A stretch of DNA of 64,000 bases from Camellia lanceoleosa (GCA_025200525.1 CM045761.1:58367438-58431437), one strand, 5' to 3'; shown: positions 1 to 11,952, counted from the first letter of the stretch. Made by a program: numbers and translations. The notes: a model not told the origin generated them from the sequence alone.

Positions 1-905
1 TACCTCCTCCTCAAGACGACTCGAGGTTTCTTTTAGCCACAAACCGTGGACCGTTTTTATACTCCTAATTATCTCACTTTTTTGTGTTTTTGTGTGATGA
101 TTATAATAAATAAATAAACAAACAAATAAACAAGCAAAATAGAACATAATAAATTTGAATTTAGCTTAAACTTTCTAGGTTTATTGTATTTTTTGCAAAT
201 ATCAAAAAAGTCTGTTGAATTTAACTTAAAATTTTAGGGATTATAAAACATAACTCAATACATATGTCACAATAACAAGTATAGTTTTTTTAAAAAATTT
301 TATTTTATGAAATTTAATAATTTGTATAGCATTCAAAAGGAAACAAATTATAAAAAGAAAAGTGGATTACAAACGGAATTTATATACCTAGAGTGCATCC
401 AAAATACTCTGTTAATGATATACTTGTAATTATGAGACAAAATAGTGAGTGTTTTGGCTAAAAATAAAAGAATTACAAACAATTATATCATTCTTGATAA
501 TTTTTTTATATAGAAATTAGAATAGTGCTATTAGAACACAAAAATTAAACACACTTGTCAAGCTTAATGATCAATCAACCCGTCATTCTCATGCTCTCTC
601 TCTCTCTCTCATAACTTTTTTAATTATCATTCAATTATCTCAATTACATTTACACATCATTGGGCTTGATCCTTTAGTGTTCTATTATACTTGTTTGTTT
701 GTTTTGTTTTGTTTTTTCAAAATCATCAAACTAAAATCCTGGGTTTGTTAAGGGGATTCACACAAAAGCGGCATATTTTGCCCCTCGCTTTACGAAAACG
801 ATGAAGTCACCATCAACATAATGAGGGATTTTATGCAATTTTATTAAAAAAAAAAATGTTAGAGACTCTAAAAATTTTATTAAATTTTTTATTAAATGTC
901 TAGTC
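1..905. other. AT-rich intergenic DNA
   Basis: No gene is recognisable. The stretch holds a short CT microsatellite near 594-610 and A/T homopolymer runs. A 65-codon reading frame on the minus strand (758-955) has no recognisable motif and looks accidental. Confidence 0.6.
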
Positions 906-910
906 TCTAC

Positions 911-2279
911 TATCACGATCCAAACCCAGTACCCAAAGGTTTCGTGTCGCAACAAGATAAAAATAAAATAATTCTAAAATTTTTGTAATAGTAGCGCAAC
1001 GGATAAATTAAATAAATTAAAATAAAATAGTTAGGTACCAAAACTTTATTAAAAAGAAACAAAAATAGTCATTTTGGTTTTTATTTTATTACAAGAGTCC
1101 AATCAAAAATACAAATAGTACAAACAAAAAAGAAAACGTTGTGATTTCTCTCCCATCTTGATTCCACTAAATCTCATCACCTGAAAGGAATAACAACTAT
1201 AAGCACATAGTACAGTGAGAAATATTATATTGTGAGTATGGGACACAAAATAGCCATGGATAGTTATTTAAGCTAAAATATTAACATAATTTAAGTTGAA
1301 TAAACAAATTATGTAAGTGGCAGAAACTGAAGTACAAAAATTATGTAAATAACTATAACTACGGTATAGAACAAAATAGAATAAAACAGGGGTCGCTGGA
1401 ATGACAATCAGAATAGGGGCTAATGGATCCATGACAAATAGAGGACCACAAAGTGGCCAAATAAGGGCCAATGGTTATTTAAATCCCCCAAGACATGAAA
1501 CTCTCACGATAGTACTTACAAAAAATAATTATTTACAAGATTTTTGTCAAATACTTTTTAAAATTTAAACAAACATATCCATATGTTTTCATTTAAGCAA
1601 ATAGAGATCAGAAATTAATTCACATAATTAAAACATTAATATAACTATAAAAACATAAATTATATAAAATAAATTGTGATAACTCAAAATATTCGTAAAA
1701 TATATTATAATAACTCAAGACATATAAAAAATATATTATGATAATTAAAGATATAATATAACTCTTTTTTTCTATTATTTCCCGCTCTTCCTCTTACTTT
1801 CCGAGCCTTTCTTTAATCGTTGCCTCGTGTGTTTTATCTCTTTTCATTACTTCTTCTACACTTCCTAGGCAATTTCTATTTATAAACTCCAAAACTTGCT
1901 TATTATTCAAAGTTCTTAGGCCAACAGCTACCACGTGGCTCCTATTCCAATTTATTGCCACGTTTTTATCTTGTTGGTCTTGTCTTAACTTTGACTTAAT
2001 TTTTCCTTGGCCCACTTCCTTTTCTTAATTCCCTTTCAGTCCTTTGATTAAATCACTTACTAATAATTTGGCCCACTTCCTTTTCTTGATTCCCTTTCGA
2101 TCCTTTGATTAAATCACTTACTAATAATTTAGCTCCTATTATTATATATATATATATTTATATAATGAGAAATTCTATTTATTAATCATTATTTTTTATT
2201 ATTATTTTTTATAATATATATAAATAATTGATATAATTACGGTATTGAATTAAAAAAAAAAATTAAGTTAGGTGTCACA
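911..2279 (-). mobile_element. Solo LTR, Ty3/gypsy family A, reversed
   Basis: The stretch around 1180-1400, read on the minus strand, matches the LTRs at 32364-33697 and 41517-42868: the tract with the shared 'tttcagtttctgccactta' and 'ctatccatgg' motifs occurs in the same order. Its outer ends correspond to the LTR ends (mutated TATCACGATCC at 911; GGTGTCACA ending at 2279). The flanks TCTAC (906-910) and TCTAA (2280-2284) look like a one-mismatch 5-bp target duplication. No internal retroelement sequence is attached, so this is a solo LTR left by LTR-LTR recombination. Confidence 0.7.
2009..2130. repeat. Tandem duplication, two 61-bp units
   Basis: Two head-to-tail copies (2009-2069 and 2070-2130), each beginning GGCCCACTTCC, differ by only a few bases. 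They lie inside the solo LTR and are not obvious in the other LTR copies, suggesting a local duplication after insertion. Confidence 0.8.
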
Positions 2280-2282
2280 TCT

Positions 2283-2870
2283 AACATTACTTTTTTATAA
2301 ATTTAATTTCAACCAACTAATATTATTGCACTAGTGCACAAATAAACACAACTTAAGGGTCCGTTTGGAAAGATGATTTGTGGCTAAAATAGCCATAAAA
2401 GAAAAAATAGGCTATTTTAGCCATAACAAACAAAACATCACATTCAACCCATAATCATTATACTCTTCTCTCACAAAAAAAGTCTAAAAAGCCAAAAAGT
2501 CCTTCCCAACCCAAGCTTTTTAACCCAGGCTAAAATAATCAAAAAAGTTAAAAAGTCAAAAAGCTAACCCACTTCCCAAACCAACCCATAGGCCTTATTT
2601 GTTTGTCAACCCACTTCCCAAAAAGCCAATCCTATATTTCCAACCTAATGACATCACAGTAGTAATCCTCTTACTCAATCCTACTATCCATGAGCCTCAT
2701 TTGTTTGTCGGGCTAGATTAGATGAAATTATTAGTACGGTGAGATTGAATAAGAAAATTATTAATATAGTTATATTATGTTAGAGATGTAAGATAAATTA
2801 TGTTTGTTTGTGCACTAGTACGGTAATATTAAGTGGTTGAGATTGAATTTATAAAATTATATAAAAAAAT
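2283..2870. mobile_element. Foldback TIR element carrying a nested MITE
   Basis: About 70 bp at 2283-2356 recurs as an inverted, roughly 80%-identical copy at about 2787-2860; both contain GTGCACTAG. The space between the arms is filled by other repeats, including the MITE at 2357-2587. Exact ends and target duplication are not clear. Confidence 0.5.
2357..2587. mobile_element. hAT-like MITE
   Basis: The ends are imperfect inverted repeats (GGGTCCGTTTGGAAAG on the left, the complement of GGGTTGGTTTGGGAAG on the right). The inside is rich in 'aaaagtcaaaaag' motifs shared with other short elements here. It is non-coding, about 230 bp, and sits inside the foldback element. Confidence 0.6.
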
Positions 2871-3336
2871 TCATTATATAAAAGTGACTTTATTATTTTT
2901 GTAAAATTAAGAGGCAATAAGGCCTTTCATCTCTCATATGATTGAATTAAAAAAACCTAAGTGCCCAATGTGATTGCTAGTCCTTCTCATTGGAGCGCTT
3001 TCTTAGTACATGGAACTCTTAATTTTATTGTAGTTTTTCAAAACAAACATGATGTGTGTGGTTCCATCTCACTATTAATTCAATTTCACTATTTATCATT
3101 GAAAACAATAAATGTCATAATGCAATTTAATCTGATTCAGCTAACAAATATGACCTTAAGACTTTAATTCAAATACCACTTCCTCCATTTTTCATTAGAA
3201 ATTTATTTGTCATATAAATAAAAGAATGATATTATTATGGCTGTGTTTGGTTTAGGGATGGAATCATAATTCCAACCTCTTATTTCAGTGTTGTGTTTGG
3301 ATATAGTTTTCAAAAATTGATTCCACACCCGGAATG

Positions 3337-3674
3337 GGGGTCACTACTATGCCTCAATTTGAGGTGTATTATGGACTTATTTTTATGATCCAAACCGTTC
3401 ATTTTGTAGGGTTTTTTGAGAACTTCATGCTTACCAAAAATCATATTAATCGGATATCAATAACTATATGATCGATAATCAAAAAAACAAACAATAAGTT
3501 TTTCTTTTGAGAAATAACATAAAAAATATGCATTTTGATCATATACTTATTGATATCCGATTAATATGATTTTTGGTAGGCATGAAGTACTTAATAAACC
3601 TTACAAAATGAACGGTTCGGATCATAAAAATAAGTCCATAATGCACCTCAAATTGAGGCATAATCAGTGACCCC
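3337..3674. mobile_element. Foldback element, family F, copy 1
   Basis: Arms of about 135 bp (3337-3475 and 3538-3674) are near-perfect inverted repeats around a 60-bp AT-rich loop. Signature motifs are the 'aaccgttcattttgta' tract and CGGATATCAATA. Related foldbacks occur at 7555-7858, 15717-16050 and 23690-24015. It is non-coding and its transcript would form a long hairpin. Confidence 0.75.
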
Positions 3675-3711
3675 AATTCCTTCCACACCCATGTTTAAAA
3701 ATTCTTTTTAG

Positions 3712-4480
3712 AACATGTTTGGCAGAGTGAGTTTTTGAATTTTGAATTTTGAAATTAGGTCAACCGGGTCATTCACCCGGACGTCTGACTAGTTGACATT
3801 TTTTTTTTTTTTTTTTTTTTTTTTACAATTGCCAACTGTTATTTGAAAAAAAATAATTTATGTTTGTTTTTGATATATTTAAAATATATAAATTATTTTT
3901 TTAAACTAAAATGACAAATTATTTGGCCATTTATTTGAAATTAACAAAATAAAAATTAATTTGTTACAGTAATTTTTAAAAAATAAATAAACATTTTTAA
4001 ACAAAACAATTAAAAAAAAATTCCAATCAAATATACAATCAAAAGTAATTTTAAAGTACTAGCTGAATATTTTTTTTAACAAAAAATAATATATAATTTT
4101 TAATATTTTAAATAAAAAATATTTTTGGAATTTTTTTGAACTTTTTAAATAAAAAATTTATTTTTTCAATAATTATTTTTTTGAATTGAATTTTAAAAAG
4201 AGTTTAGTTATGAGTTTTGCATAGAATTTTCAATAAAATTTTGAGTTGTGTGTTTGGTTATGAATTATAAATTTTTCAATTAAGTTTTAAAAACTCTTTT
4301 CAAAACTCATAACCAAACAAATTTTTCTTATTTCAAAACTCATTTCAAAAATTTAAAACTCTTTTCAAAACTCATAATTAAAAAAATTCTTTTCTCAAAT
4401 CATGATTCAATAACTTACAAACTCAAAATATAATTTCATTATCAAATTATGATTCTAAAACTAAACCAAACACTACCTAT
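3712..4480. repeat. Diverged AT-rich TIR element
   Basis: It begins near TGTTTGGCAGAGTGAG and ends near CTAAACCAAACAC. Inside are many inverted 'gagttttgaa'/'ttcaaaactc' motifs like those of the larger element at 5059-6450. A T-tract of about 26 lies at 3800-3825. Boundaries are approximate. Confidence 0.4.
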
Positions 4481-4499
4481 ATTTTTTATACTCTCTATT

Positions 4500-4700
4500 T
4501 GGGAAGATAGGTCGGGTTTAGGACTATTTTAGCTATAAAAAGGCAAAATAGGCTTTTTTTAGTCCAATAAGATAAAATATCACATCTAACTCATAATCAT
4601 TACATTTTTTTGTTCACAAAAGGTCAAAAAATTCTGTCCAAACGAGACTTTTTAATCCTAGACTAAAAAAGTCAAAAAGCTAAAAAGTCAATTCACTTCT
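4500..4700. mobile_element. Short hAT-like MITE
   Basis: About 200 bp of non-coding sequence resembling the MITE at 2357-2587: it opens with TTTGGGAAGATAGG, contains the 'actattttagc' and 'aaaagtcaaaaagc' motifs and closes near CAATTCACTTC. No clear target duplication. Confidence 0.45.
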
Positions 4701-5058
4701 GGCATTGTGATCCTTTGGTCTTAATAAAAAAAAGTGTAATCATGTCAAAATTATATAATTTACTGTGTTTTTTTTAAAAAAAATTTAAAGATATTATTGT
4801 AATTTATCCAAATTTTATTATTATAAAAAATTTGTAAATTTTGTTAATTTACGTACCATTTTCAATTATCTTTCTACTCAAGTCATTTCTTTCCATGTAC
4901 GTGAGGATGTAGGTAGGCAGGTAGGTCACTTTCCCAACGGTTGGCAAGCATTGCAAACTTTCCTACATTCTACCTAGAAGGCCTTGGACTTCTTCTCTTG
5001 GAGCAATAACAAGGCAATTTGATTTGTTTTCTTGGCATGACAAGTGTTGAAACATAAA

Positions 5059-6450
5059 GGCTCCGTTTGGTAGAACTTTGTAATTATGATTTGAGAATAT
5101 GAGTTGTATTTTGAGTTTGTGTGTTTTAGAATTATGATTTGAGTGTAGAAAATTTGTTTGGTTATGGTTTTTGAATAAAGTGTTGAATTGAGTGTGGAAT
5201 TGAGTTTTGAATTGAGTGTAGAATTGAGTTTTGAAAGTTTGATTTGACATGTGAAGTAAGAAAATTTGTTTGGTTATGAGTTTTGAAAAGAGTTTTCAAA
5301 ACTTAATTCAAATTGTTATAACTCATAACAAAACACATTACTTTCAGATTATTGAAAATTTTGATCAACACTCATAACCAAACTCTTTTTAAAATTCAAT
5401 TAAAAAAAATTATTATTAACAAAAAATAACATTAATTAATTTTTTAATTGAAAATACTACAAAGGAAATAATTTTTTTCCAAAATAAATATTCAAAAAAT
5501 TTAAATCATAAATATTTAAATAATTTAAATAAGCTAAAAAATTTAATAAGTAAAAAATTAATTTAAATATTCAAAAAATTAAAATAATTTAAAATTTTAA
5601 TATTTTAAATTTAAAAACAACTGTACACTCAAATCCTAATTAAACACATAAAACAAAACTCAATTAAAAAATTATTTTTAAAACTCATAACCAAACATAT
5701 AACTCGAAATTTCATACTACTTTCACAACTCTACACTCAAATCGTAACCAAATACATAACAAAAAATTAAAATATTTAAAAATATTTTTATAAAATAGAG
5801 TTTGAATTTATTTTTATAAAATATTTTAAAATTTAAAAAATTAAAATTGTAATATTTAAAAATTAAAATATTTAAAAATATTCAAAAAATTAAAAAAATT
5901 AAAAAATTAAAAAATCATAAATCTTAAAAAAATTAAAATATTTAAAAATATTTTTATAAAATAGAGTTTGAATTTATTTTTATAAAATATTTTAAAATTT
6001 AAAAAATTAAAATTGTAATATTTAAAAATTAAAATATTTAAAAATATTCAAAAAATTAAAAAAATTAAAAAAATCGTAAATCTTAACAAAATTAAAATAT
6101 TTAAAAATATTTTTATAAAATAGAGTTTGAATTTATTTTTATAAAATATTTTAAAATTTTAAAAATTAAAATTGTAATATTTAAAAATATTCAAAAAATT
6201 AAAAAAAATTAAAAATTAAAAAAATCGTAAATCTTAACAAAATTAAAATATTTTTAGAATATTGATTTGAATGGAGTTTTGAAAAGAGTTTTGAATTATG
6301 TGTTTGGTTATGAGTTTTGAAAAGTAATGATTATGTTTTGAAATGAGTTTTGAGAAATGAGTGTAGAATTGTGATTTGAAAACCCTAAACAAACACAACA
6401 TTCAAAAGTGAGTGTTGAACTAGATTTTGAAAGCTCTGCCAAACGGAGGC
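5059..6450. mobile_element. 1.4-kb non-autonomous TIR element
   Basis: The ends are good inverted repeats: GGCTCCGTTTGGTAGAACTTT on the left against the complement of AAAGCTCTGCCAAACGGAGGC on the right. No coding capacity. The interior is over 80% A+T and contains a tandem array. The flanks AACATAAA and AAAATTAT match at only 5 of 8 positions, so an hAT-type duplication is possible but eroded. A fragment of the family lies at 47618-47925. Confidence 0.65.
5770..6248. repeat. Tandem array, about 160-166 bp, nearly three units
   Basis: The landmark ATAGAGTTTGAATTTATTT occurs at 5795, 5961 and 6120, giving periods of 166 and 159 bp. Units are almost wholly A+T and differ mainly by small indels. 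The array is internal to the TIR element. Confidence 0.8.
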
Positions 6451-7554
6451 AAAATTATTCCGGATGTGATTGAGATCGCCTTCGTAGTGATTTTTTTTCT
6501 CTTTTTATTTATTTATTTTAAATTTTAGAAAAATTTATACTTCTAAATTTTACTTGACTAGGCGAATGAGCAAAGTAAAAAACTTTTTAAAAAAAAATTT
6601 ACTAAAAAAATGAAGCAATTAGTGGACTTTTTCTTTCATTCTATTTTTTAAGTTAATTTTTTAAAAATCCTTTTACATTGAATGAATCCAAAAATAAAAA
6701 ATAAAAAAAATATTAACACAAACTATACAAAAAAACATTTTAATGTCGCACCTATTCTCAATAGTGGTGTTCTCTCTACCAATTAGACCGCACAAAAGTA
6801 TGAATATCTTTTTTAGGGCTTAGTTTTAAGGAGGTCATGTGTTCAATTTTTTTTAAAAGAATTGAATTAACTTTGCCAAAAATGGAGAAATTTTCTCTCA
6901 TAAATGTTAATCTAACAACTAATATTTGCCAATCTTAAAAAAAAAAACACACCAATGTTGGAAAAATTCACAAAAAGAATTGCACACGCCTCTTTATAAT
7001 TACTTTTGATTTTCTATATTGATTTGTAATCCTCCCTGACGATTATGTTTATTATAATTAATTTTGATTTTCTTACTGATTTGTAATCCTCTTGGACTAT
7101 TATGGCCTTCTTTGATTTTTAAGCTAAAATTTGATAATTAAAAAACAAAAACTGAAAATATTTATTTCCCAACCTTCTCAATAATAAAAAATTTCCAGTG
7201 TAATTATTTAAACTATTTGTAGTACCCCCTCACTCACCCCTTCAAATGCTCTCCAGAGTCCACCTCTTATTACGCGGGGGGAGATCATTGACCTAGCGGC
7301 TCATTTCCCTTCGACGCCCTACGGCCTCCATCTTATATGCCCTCCATACCATTACTTCCATTCACTAATACTGTAAGCTGCTTGTCGATCTTATTCAAGA
7401 ATTAAGACGTCGATTAAGCTATAAGCAGAAATTGCACTAAATGGTCTCACATTGACTCTCACAATAAAATAAATAATAATCACCTCTTAGAATTTATACT
7501 AAAACAATCCCTATGTTTATTGATGGGTAAGGCTTGTTCCCAGTCCGATTTCGA
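6451..7554. other. Intergenic, no gene seen
   Basis: AT-rich sequence with a GC-richer patch at 7210-7340. A tRNA-like patch near 6760-6860 is too weak to call a SINE. No coding frame of interest. Confidence 0.5.
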
Positions 7555-7858
7555 ATTAGACCATATTGTTGGGCCTTCGTAAGCCCACCACAGAGCCTCC
7601 ATCTATGATCTAAACTGTTTAATGTATAGAGCTCACCAAGTATTTCATTCCTTCAAAAAATTACTCTAATCGGATATCAATAGTTACTTGATCAGATCAC
7701 ATTTCTGTCAAATGTGATCCGATCAGGTAACAATCGATATTCGATTAACGTGATTTTTTTGTAAAAATTAAGTAATCGACAAACCCTATACATTGAACCG
7801 TTCAAATTATCGATACAGGATTCGTGGTAGACTCACAGACTCAACAATACGATCCAAT
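7555..7858. mobile_element. Foldback element, family F, copy 2
   Basis: Inverted arms begin ATTAGACCATATTGTTGGGC and end CAACAATACGATCCAAT. Subterminal motifs such as CGGATATCAATAG are shared with the other family F copies. The arms have diverged more than in copy 1. Confidence 0.65.
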
Positions 7859-8476
7859 ACAAACTAAACACAAGCCACACCCTTTATTGATATAGGATTT
7901 GTTTGAGAATTGATTTTTAAACTTTCTATGATACTGAAAAAAAGTAGTAGGATGAGTTGATTTTTTGAAATGATTTATTAATTAAAATCTTGGGTAACAC
8001 CATTTTAAACATGTTAAATTGGCTCTACTGGCGCCACTTCAATCTTGTGGTTAGGGAAGTTCAGATATAGGAACAGGGAGGAAGATCACCCAACAAGCTT
8101 CACTAATGAATTCAAGTTCATATAAAATTTCTAACAACAAATTAATTTAACAAATAGAATTACTAGGAATTCACAAATGCTTCTAGCAAATATGACCAAC
8201 AAAAAAAAGAAAAGAAAAAAGACACAGCTTCGAGCTTTTGAAAACCATTCCAATTCCAAAAGCCCATTTCCCTAACTAAAATGGAACTGTAATTTTCTTC
8301 TACAATCTTCAAAGCAAATCCCTTTTCCATCAGCTGCCATGATGAATTTCCATTTCATGAAAAACATACTAAACAATTTTCTTCATAATCTTGAAAACTA
8401 GTATCCAATTGGCAAACTATTTACACAGTGAAAGAAAATTCATCAATTCACCATTTCATCAAATTCTCTTCCCTAC
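7859..8476. other. 3' flank of the RING ligase gene
   Basis: Unique AT-rich sequence immediately downstream, in gene sense, of the ligase stop codon. It probably contains the 3'UTR and polyadenylation site, but I cannot fix the cleavage site. Confidence 0.45.
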
Positions 8477-9622
8477 CTACCTCGCCATTCCATGATCTTC
8501 CAAAACCCAAGGTCTGCTACGCCGCCTAGATAACCTACTGAGAACTGGACCAGAATGGCTCTGATTTATGCTAATTGATGGTGATCCAGATTCTGAACTA
8601 GAACTAGAATGTGATGATGAATGAGAAGAAGAAGACGACCTCAGCCTCCCAAAAAACGAGAACAGATTGCGAAAAGCCCTACCCAACCCACCACCACCAG
8701 TGCCCTCTCTCGATCTGCCTCTCCTCGACCCCCACACAATCCTCCTCGGACCACCACCACTATTATTGAATCCACCATCCATTTCTGTATACACAGCTGG
8801 AATGTTTCTCTCACCTGCTCTTCTTCCCCCAGAAAACCTACCCACCGCAAATCCACCACCAGGTAGTCTCCAAATTGTGAGCCCAACCGCCTCTTCTTCG
8901 GTTGGTGCTCGTGAGGGGCCTTCATTTTCGAGCTCGGACGCGTCGGAGGGGAGTTCGTGGCGGCAAACAGGGCATGAATTACGGAGAGAGAGCCAAGGGA
9001 GTATGCAATCCGAGTGGTATATATGTTTACAAGGCATTTCACGAGCTTCAGATCCGAGAACGAAAGCTTCTTTACAGACGGCGCAGTGCGATTCGGAGCT
9101 GACGTGTCCGGCTACGATTTCGATCGTCGGCATCGATTCAACGGCTGATTTTGACGCCGGAGCCTGTTCGCGTCGGCCCAAACCGTTGATTTCGATCTGA
9201 GTCAATTGATCAAGCAATCGATCGAACCCTGACCCCATCAAAAACTCAGACATGGTCGCCGGAAGAGGTCGGAGGCCAGAACCGGCACCGTCGTCGTAGT
9301 ACAACTCGAAGATGCGCGTTTCACCGCCATCGCCGCCGTCATTGGCCGGTCCGCGCAACACGATGACCGGATTGAAGGCCGAGCGATCGCGGTGGCTCCG
9401 TCGCGGACGGCGGAACCCTAGATTCGAGTTCCGATGGGAGTTGTTGGAGAACACGTACATCGCCGCCGGAGGGAAACTGCGGCGAGATTCAGGTGCCGGA
9501 GCAGCGTCCATCGACTCGACGAATCCACCATCGCAATAGGGACAAACGACGTTGTCGTCGTCGGCCGAAACCCTAACGAATTGAGAGCACCTGTAACACC
9601 AATACGAAGCCGTCGGAGGCAT
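8477..9622 (-). CDS. RING-H2 E3 ubiquitin ligase, DUF1117 (RDUF-type)
   Basis: Predicted E3 ligase of 381 residues that would recruit E2 enzymes through its RING and ubiquitinate unknown targets. In order: an N-terminal zinc ribbon (C9-x2-C12 and C27-x2-C30, after TASYW), an Arg-rich low-complexity linker, a RING-H2 finger at 180-220 (C180, C183, C198, H200, H203, C206, C217, C220, all present), then DUF1117 from about 246 (GLTIWRLPGGGFAVGRF). The C-terminus is Ser-rich and basic. This order is that of Arabidopsis RDUF1/RDUF2, which belong to abscisic-acid and drought responses; that role is inferred. The frame extends upstream to 9667 but begins with GTG, so ATG 9622 is the start. There is no intron and no break. 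Confidence 0.93.
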   Translation of the reverse strand: MPPTASYWCYRCSQFVRVSADDDNVVCPYCDGGFVESMDAAPAPESRRSFPPAAMYVFSNNSHRNSNLGFRRPRRSHRDRSAFNPVIVLRGPANDGGDGGETRIFELYYDDGAGSGLRPLPATMSEFLMGSGFDRLLDQLTQIEINGLGRREQAPASKSAVESMPTIEIVAGHVSSESHCAVCKEAFVLGSEAREMPCKHIYHSDCILPWLSLRNSCPVCRHELPSDASELENEGPSRAPTEEEAVGLTIWRLPGGGFAVGRFSGGRRAGERNIPAVYTEMDGGFNNSGGGPRRIVWGSRRGRSREGTGGGGLGRAFRNLFSFFGRLRSSSSSHSSSHSSSSSESGSPSISINQSHSGPVLSRLSRRRSRPWVLEDHGMAR

Positions 9623-9788
9623 CTTCAAGCGACCTTGTTGAATCTGAGATTTCTCAAACAAATACACACCGGAAATTATGCAGAATCGACGGTCAAGATA
9701 TGTAGATTTAGAGAGAGAGAGAGATAGAGGGTTTGATATGAGAGAAGATGGGATGCGTTTTAAAGATGTTGAAAAGAGTGTTTTTGAA

Positions 9789-9796
9789 CACGCGTG
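9789..9796. promoter_or_regulatory. CGCG-box palindrome upstream of the RING gene
   Basis: CACGCGTG lies about 170 bp upstream of the ligase ATG. Its core ACGCGT fits the VCGCGB site bound by calmodulin-binding CAMTA factors and the CE3-type element that works with ABA-response elements. A TGACG half-site follows at 9800. Binding is inferred from the motif alone. Confidence 0.4.
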
Positions 9797-10232
9797 ATGT
9801 GACGATGATGATGGAATTAACGGCGAAGGAGATGGATATGGCGTGTTTGCTAATCGTCGGACGGCGAGCGAGTATATTAACGGCGTTGATATTTGGCTTT
9901 GTTTGGTGTAATTTTATTTACAACAATAATTTAGATTACTAAAAAATATATCATTAATAATATTAATGTATTGAAAATGGCAAAAAAAAAAAAAAGGCAT
10001 AGAAAGCAGGCGAGGCTCACTGTCACATCATTAGTGCTTTTTTTAGTGCTCCCAAGTATTTTTCTTTTATTTATAGTGATATCAATTGATATATTAATTA
10101 ATGTATCAGTATAGTTGTGACATTGTTTTTTTTAAATTATAACTCTACTCATTACAAAAATTTAAAATCTCTAAAATTATATCACATCATTTATTAATAC
10201 ATTAATTAATATATATAGCATTATTCATTTAT
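9797..10232. other. RING gene promoter and AT-rich flank
   Basis: The GC-richer part to about 9910 probably is promoter and 5'UTR of the minus-strand ligase; a TATA-like TTAATATAC (minus sense) lies near 9868. Beyond that the DNA is AT-rich with no gene seen. Confidence 0.4.
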
Positions 10233-10410
10233 TTAAATTATTTTTAATTTATTTGTTTTATTCTAAAAGTATGTATCAACTATTTGTTACCACTCTCATT
10301 TATAACTTATTAAACATTTTAAAAATTATTTTTAATTTATTTGTTTTATTCTAAAAGTATGTATCAACTATTTGTTACCACTCTCATTTATAACTTATTA
10401 AACATTTTAA
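10233..10410. repeat. Recent tandem duplication, two 88-bp units
   Basis: Two almost identical head-to-tail copies; the landmark ATGTATCAAC occurs at 10271 and 10359. The near identity suggests a young duplication. Confidence 0.85.
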
Positions 10411-10470
10411 ATAAATTAAAAAAATTAATTTTCAAAAGTTGAGTAAAACCTACTTTTAATTTTTATTCTT

Positions 10471-10747
10471 ATATCACTTCATTCGTCTTAAAATATTAAT
10501 CTTTTATTTCATTTTTTATTATTCTAAAATATTAGTTCTTTTTTAAAAATTAAGTATAAAGTAATATAAATTTCTTATTTTGTCATTCTTTTAAATTCAT
10601 TAACAACTTAAAAAGTACAATTATGACATTAATATTTTTTTCAAAAAATATACTCTCGAATGATAATTTTTTTAAAATGCAATAATTGTATTATTTAAAA
10701 AAATTAAATTTCTCAAAAAAAAATCATTATTTTAGAATAGGAGTATA
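10471..10747. mobile_element. Possible Stowaway-like MITE
   Basis: The left end (CATTCGTCTTAAAATATTA) and right end (ATTATTTTAGAATAGGAGTA) are imperfect inverted repeats of the 'ctccgtcccaaaatatta' type common in plant Tc1/Mariner MITEs. Non-coding; ends uncertain. Confidence 0.35.
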
Positions 10748-10765
10748 AATTTTTAATGTACAATT

Positions 10766-11033
10766 AGGCCTTGTTTGGGTACTCCCAAATAATTCAAAAA
10801 GCCAAAAAGTTATTCAAAAAGTTAAAAAGTTAACACTATTCACCAAAAGTCAACAATTACGACTGCACAATTCTCAATTCAAATTTTCCTCTAAAAACAA
10901 ATTTTCACAATTTTTTATTACACATTTTTTCATAAAAAGTCAAAAAGTTAACCCAAACATCATATTTTCAACCTCAATTTTTTAGTCAAAAAAGACAAAA
11001 AGTATACTTATTTAGTCTTTCCAAACTTGGCCT
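10766..11033. mobile_element. hAT-like MITE, family M, copy 1
   Basis: It begins AGGCCTTGTTTGGGTA and ends CCAAACTTGGCCT, an inverted pair. Inside are repeated AAAAAGTTAAAAAG motifs and the landmark 'accaaaagtcaacaattacg'. Two relatives follow at 11664-11932 and 11953-12218. Confidence 0.65.
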
Positions 11034-11067
11034 TACTGTACCAAACAGAATACTAAACAAAATTATA

Positions 11068-11342
11068 GGTCTTGTTTGGTTTGTTTTTCAGAAAAATTTT
11101 TACAAACAAATTTTCAAGAGTAATCAAACCAAACAAATTTTTCAAAAAAAATTTTCAAAATTTTGTTTGATTACTTACTTTCCAAAATCACACTCTCTCT
11201 CATACACATCAAATTAATCACTTTTTTAAAACTCTCTCTCTAAAATAATTTTTTAAACTTATTTATGAAAAAAGACAAACCAAATAAATTTTCATATTTT
11301 TTATCTCAAAAATTACTCTACAAACACACACCAAACACAACC
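11068..11342. mobile_element. MITE, separate family
   Basis: The ends GGTCTTGTTTGGTTTGTTT and AAACACACACCAAACACAACC are imperfect inverted repeats. The interior has inverted AAATTTTTCAAAAAA-type motifs and CT-rich patches. It lies between copies of family M. Confidence 0.5.
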
Positions 11343-11655
11343 ATAAAGTTTTCGAATGGGTGTTGACGGCGTGAAAGTGGACCCATTGACCAGGTAAGCT
11401 TGGTGTGAACTTAGCGCGGAAGGCGGGGTTTACTGGAAGTTAAATAAACGGCGATTTGAAAATCCAAAGTCAAATAGTCGTCAATTATTACGCGTACGTG
11501 GCGGAAGATTCCTGCCTAACGAGGCGGAGGCACCAAGAAAACAAACAAAACTGGTTTCTGTTTCCAATTGATGGTTCCTTTGGGAGAATTTTTTTAGAGA
11601 AAAAAAAATTTATTTTAAATTTTTTTTATAAGGAAAAAAATAAAATAAAATAATT
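11343..11655. other. GC-richer unique island between MITEs
   Basis: About 250 bp are clearly GC-richer than their surroundings and not repeated in the window. They contain the ABA-response-element core ACGTGGC at 11496-11502. No reading frame matches a known protein. It may be an orphaned promoter or 5' gene fragment. Confidence 0.3.
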
Positions 11656-11663
11656 ATAATTTA

Positions 11664-11932
11664 AGGTCAAGTTTGACAAGTTGTCAAAAAATTAAAAAGT
11701 CAAAAAGTTACTTAAAAAGTTAAAAAGTTATTATTATTTATCAAAAGTCAAAAATTACGACTGCACAACTCTCAATCCTAATTTTCTCTACACACTAATT
11801 TATATAATTTTTTAATACACATTTTTTTATAAAAAGTTAAAAAATTAACCCAAACAATCATATTTTTTCCCTCAACTTTTTAGTCTAAAAAATCAAAAAG
11901 TACACTTATTTAAAACATCCCAAACAACCCCT
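11664..11932. mobile_element. hAT-like MITE, family M, copy 2
   Basis: It has the same internal order of motifs as copy 1 but more diverged ends (AAGGTCAAGTTTGACAAG on the left, CCCAAACAACCCC on the right). Non-coding. Confidence 0.55.
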
Positions 11933-11952
11933 AAATATAATATTTTATCTAA

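Noticed and set aside
5770..6248. Centromeric-type satellite
   Set aside because: The unit length is suggestive, but there are fewer than three units and the array is enclosed in one TIR element.
6714..6860. Possible SINE (tRNA A/B-box-like words)
   Set aside because: Box spacing is wrong for a polymerase III promoter on either strand and no tail is evident.
9623..9667. A 15-residue N-terminal extension of the ligase
   Set aside because: The upstream frame begins with GTG, and the conserved family N-terminus starts at ATG 9622.
8621..9727. Several open frames on the strand opposite the RING ligase
   Set aside because: They are shadows of the GC-rich ligase coding sequence; none has a domain, and the minus frame has the full zinc ribbon, RING and DUF1117.
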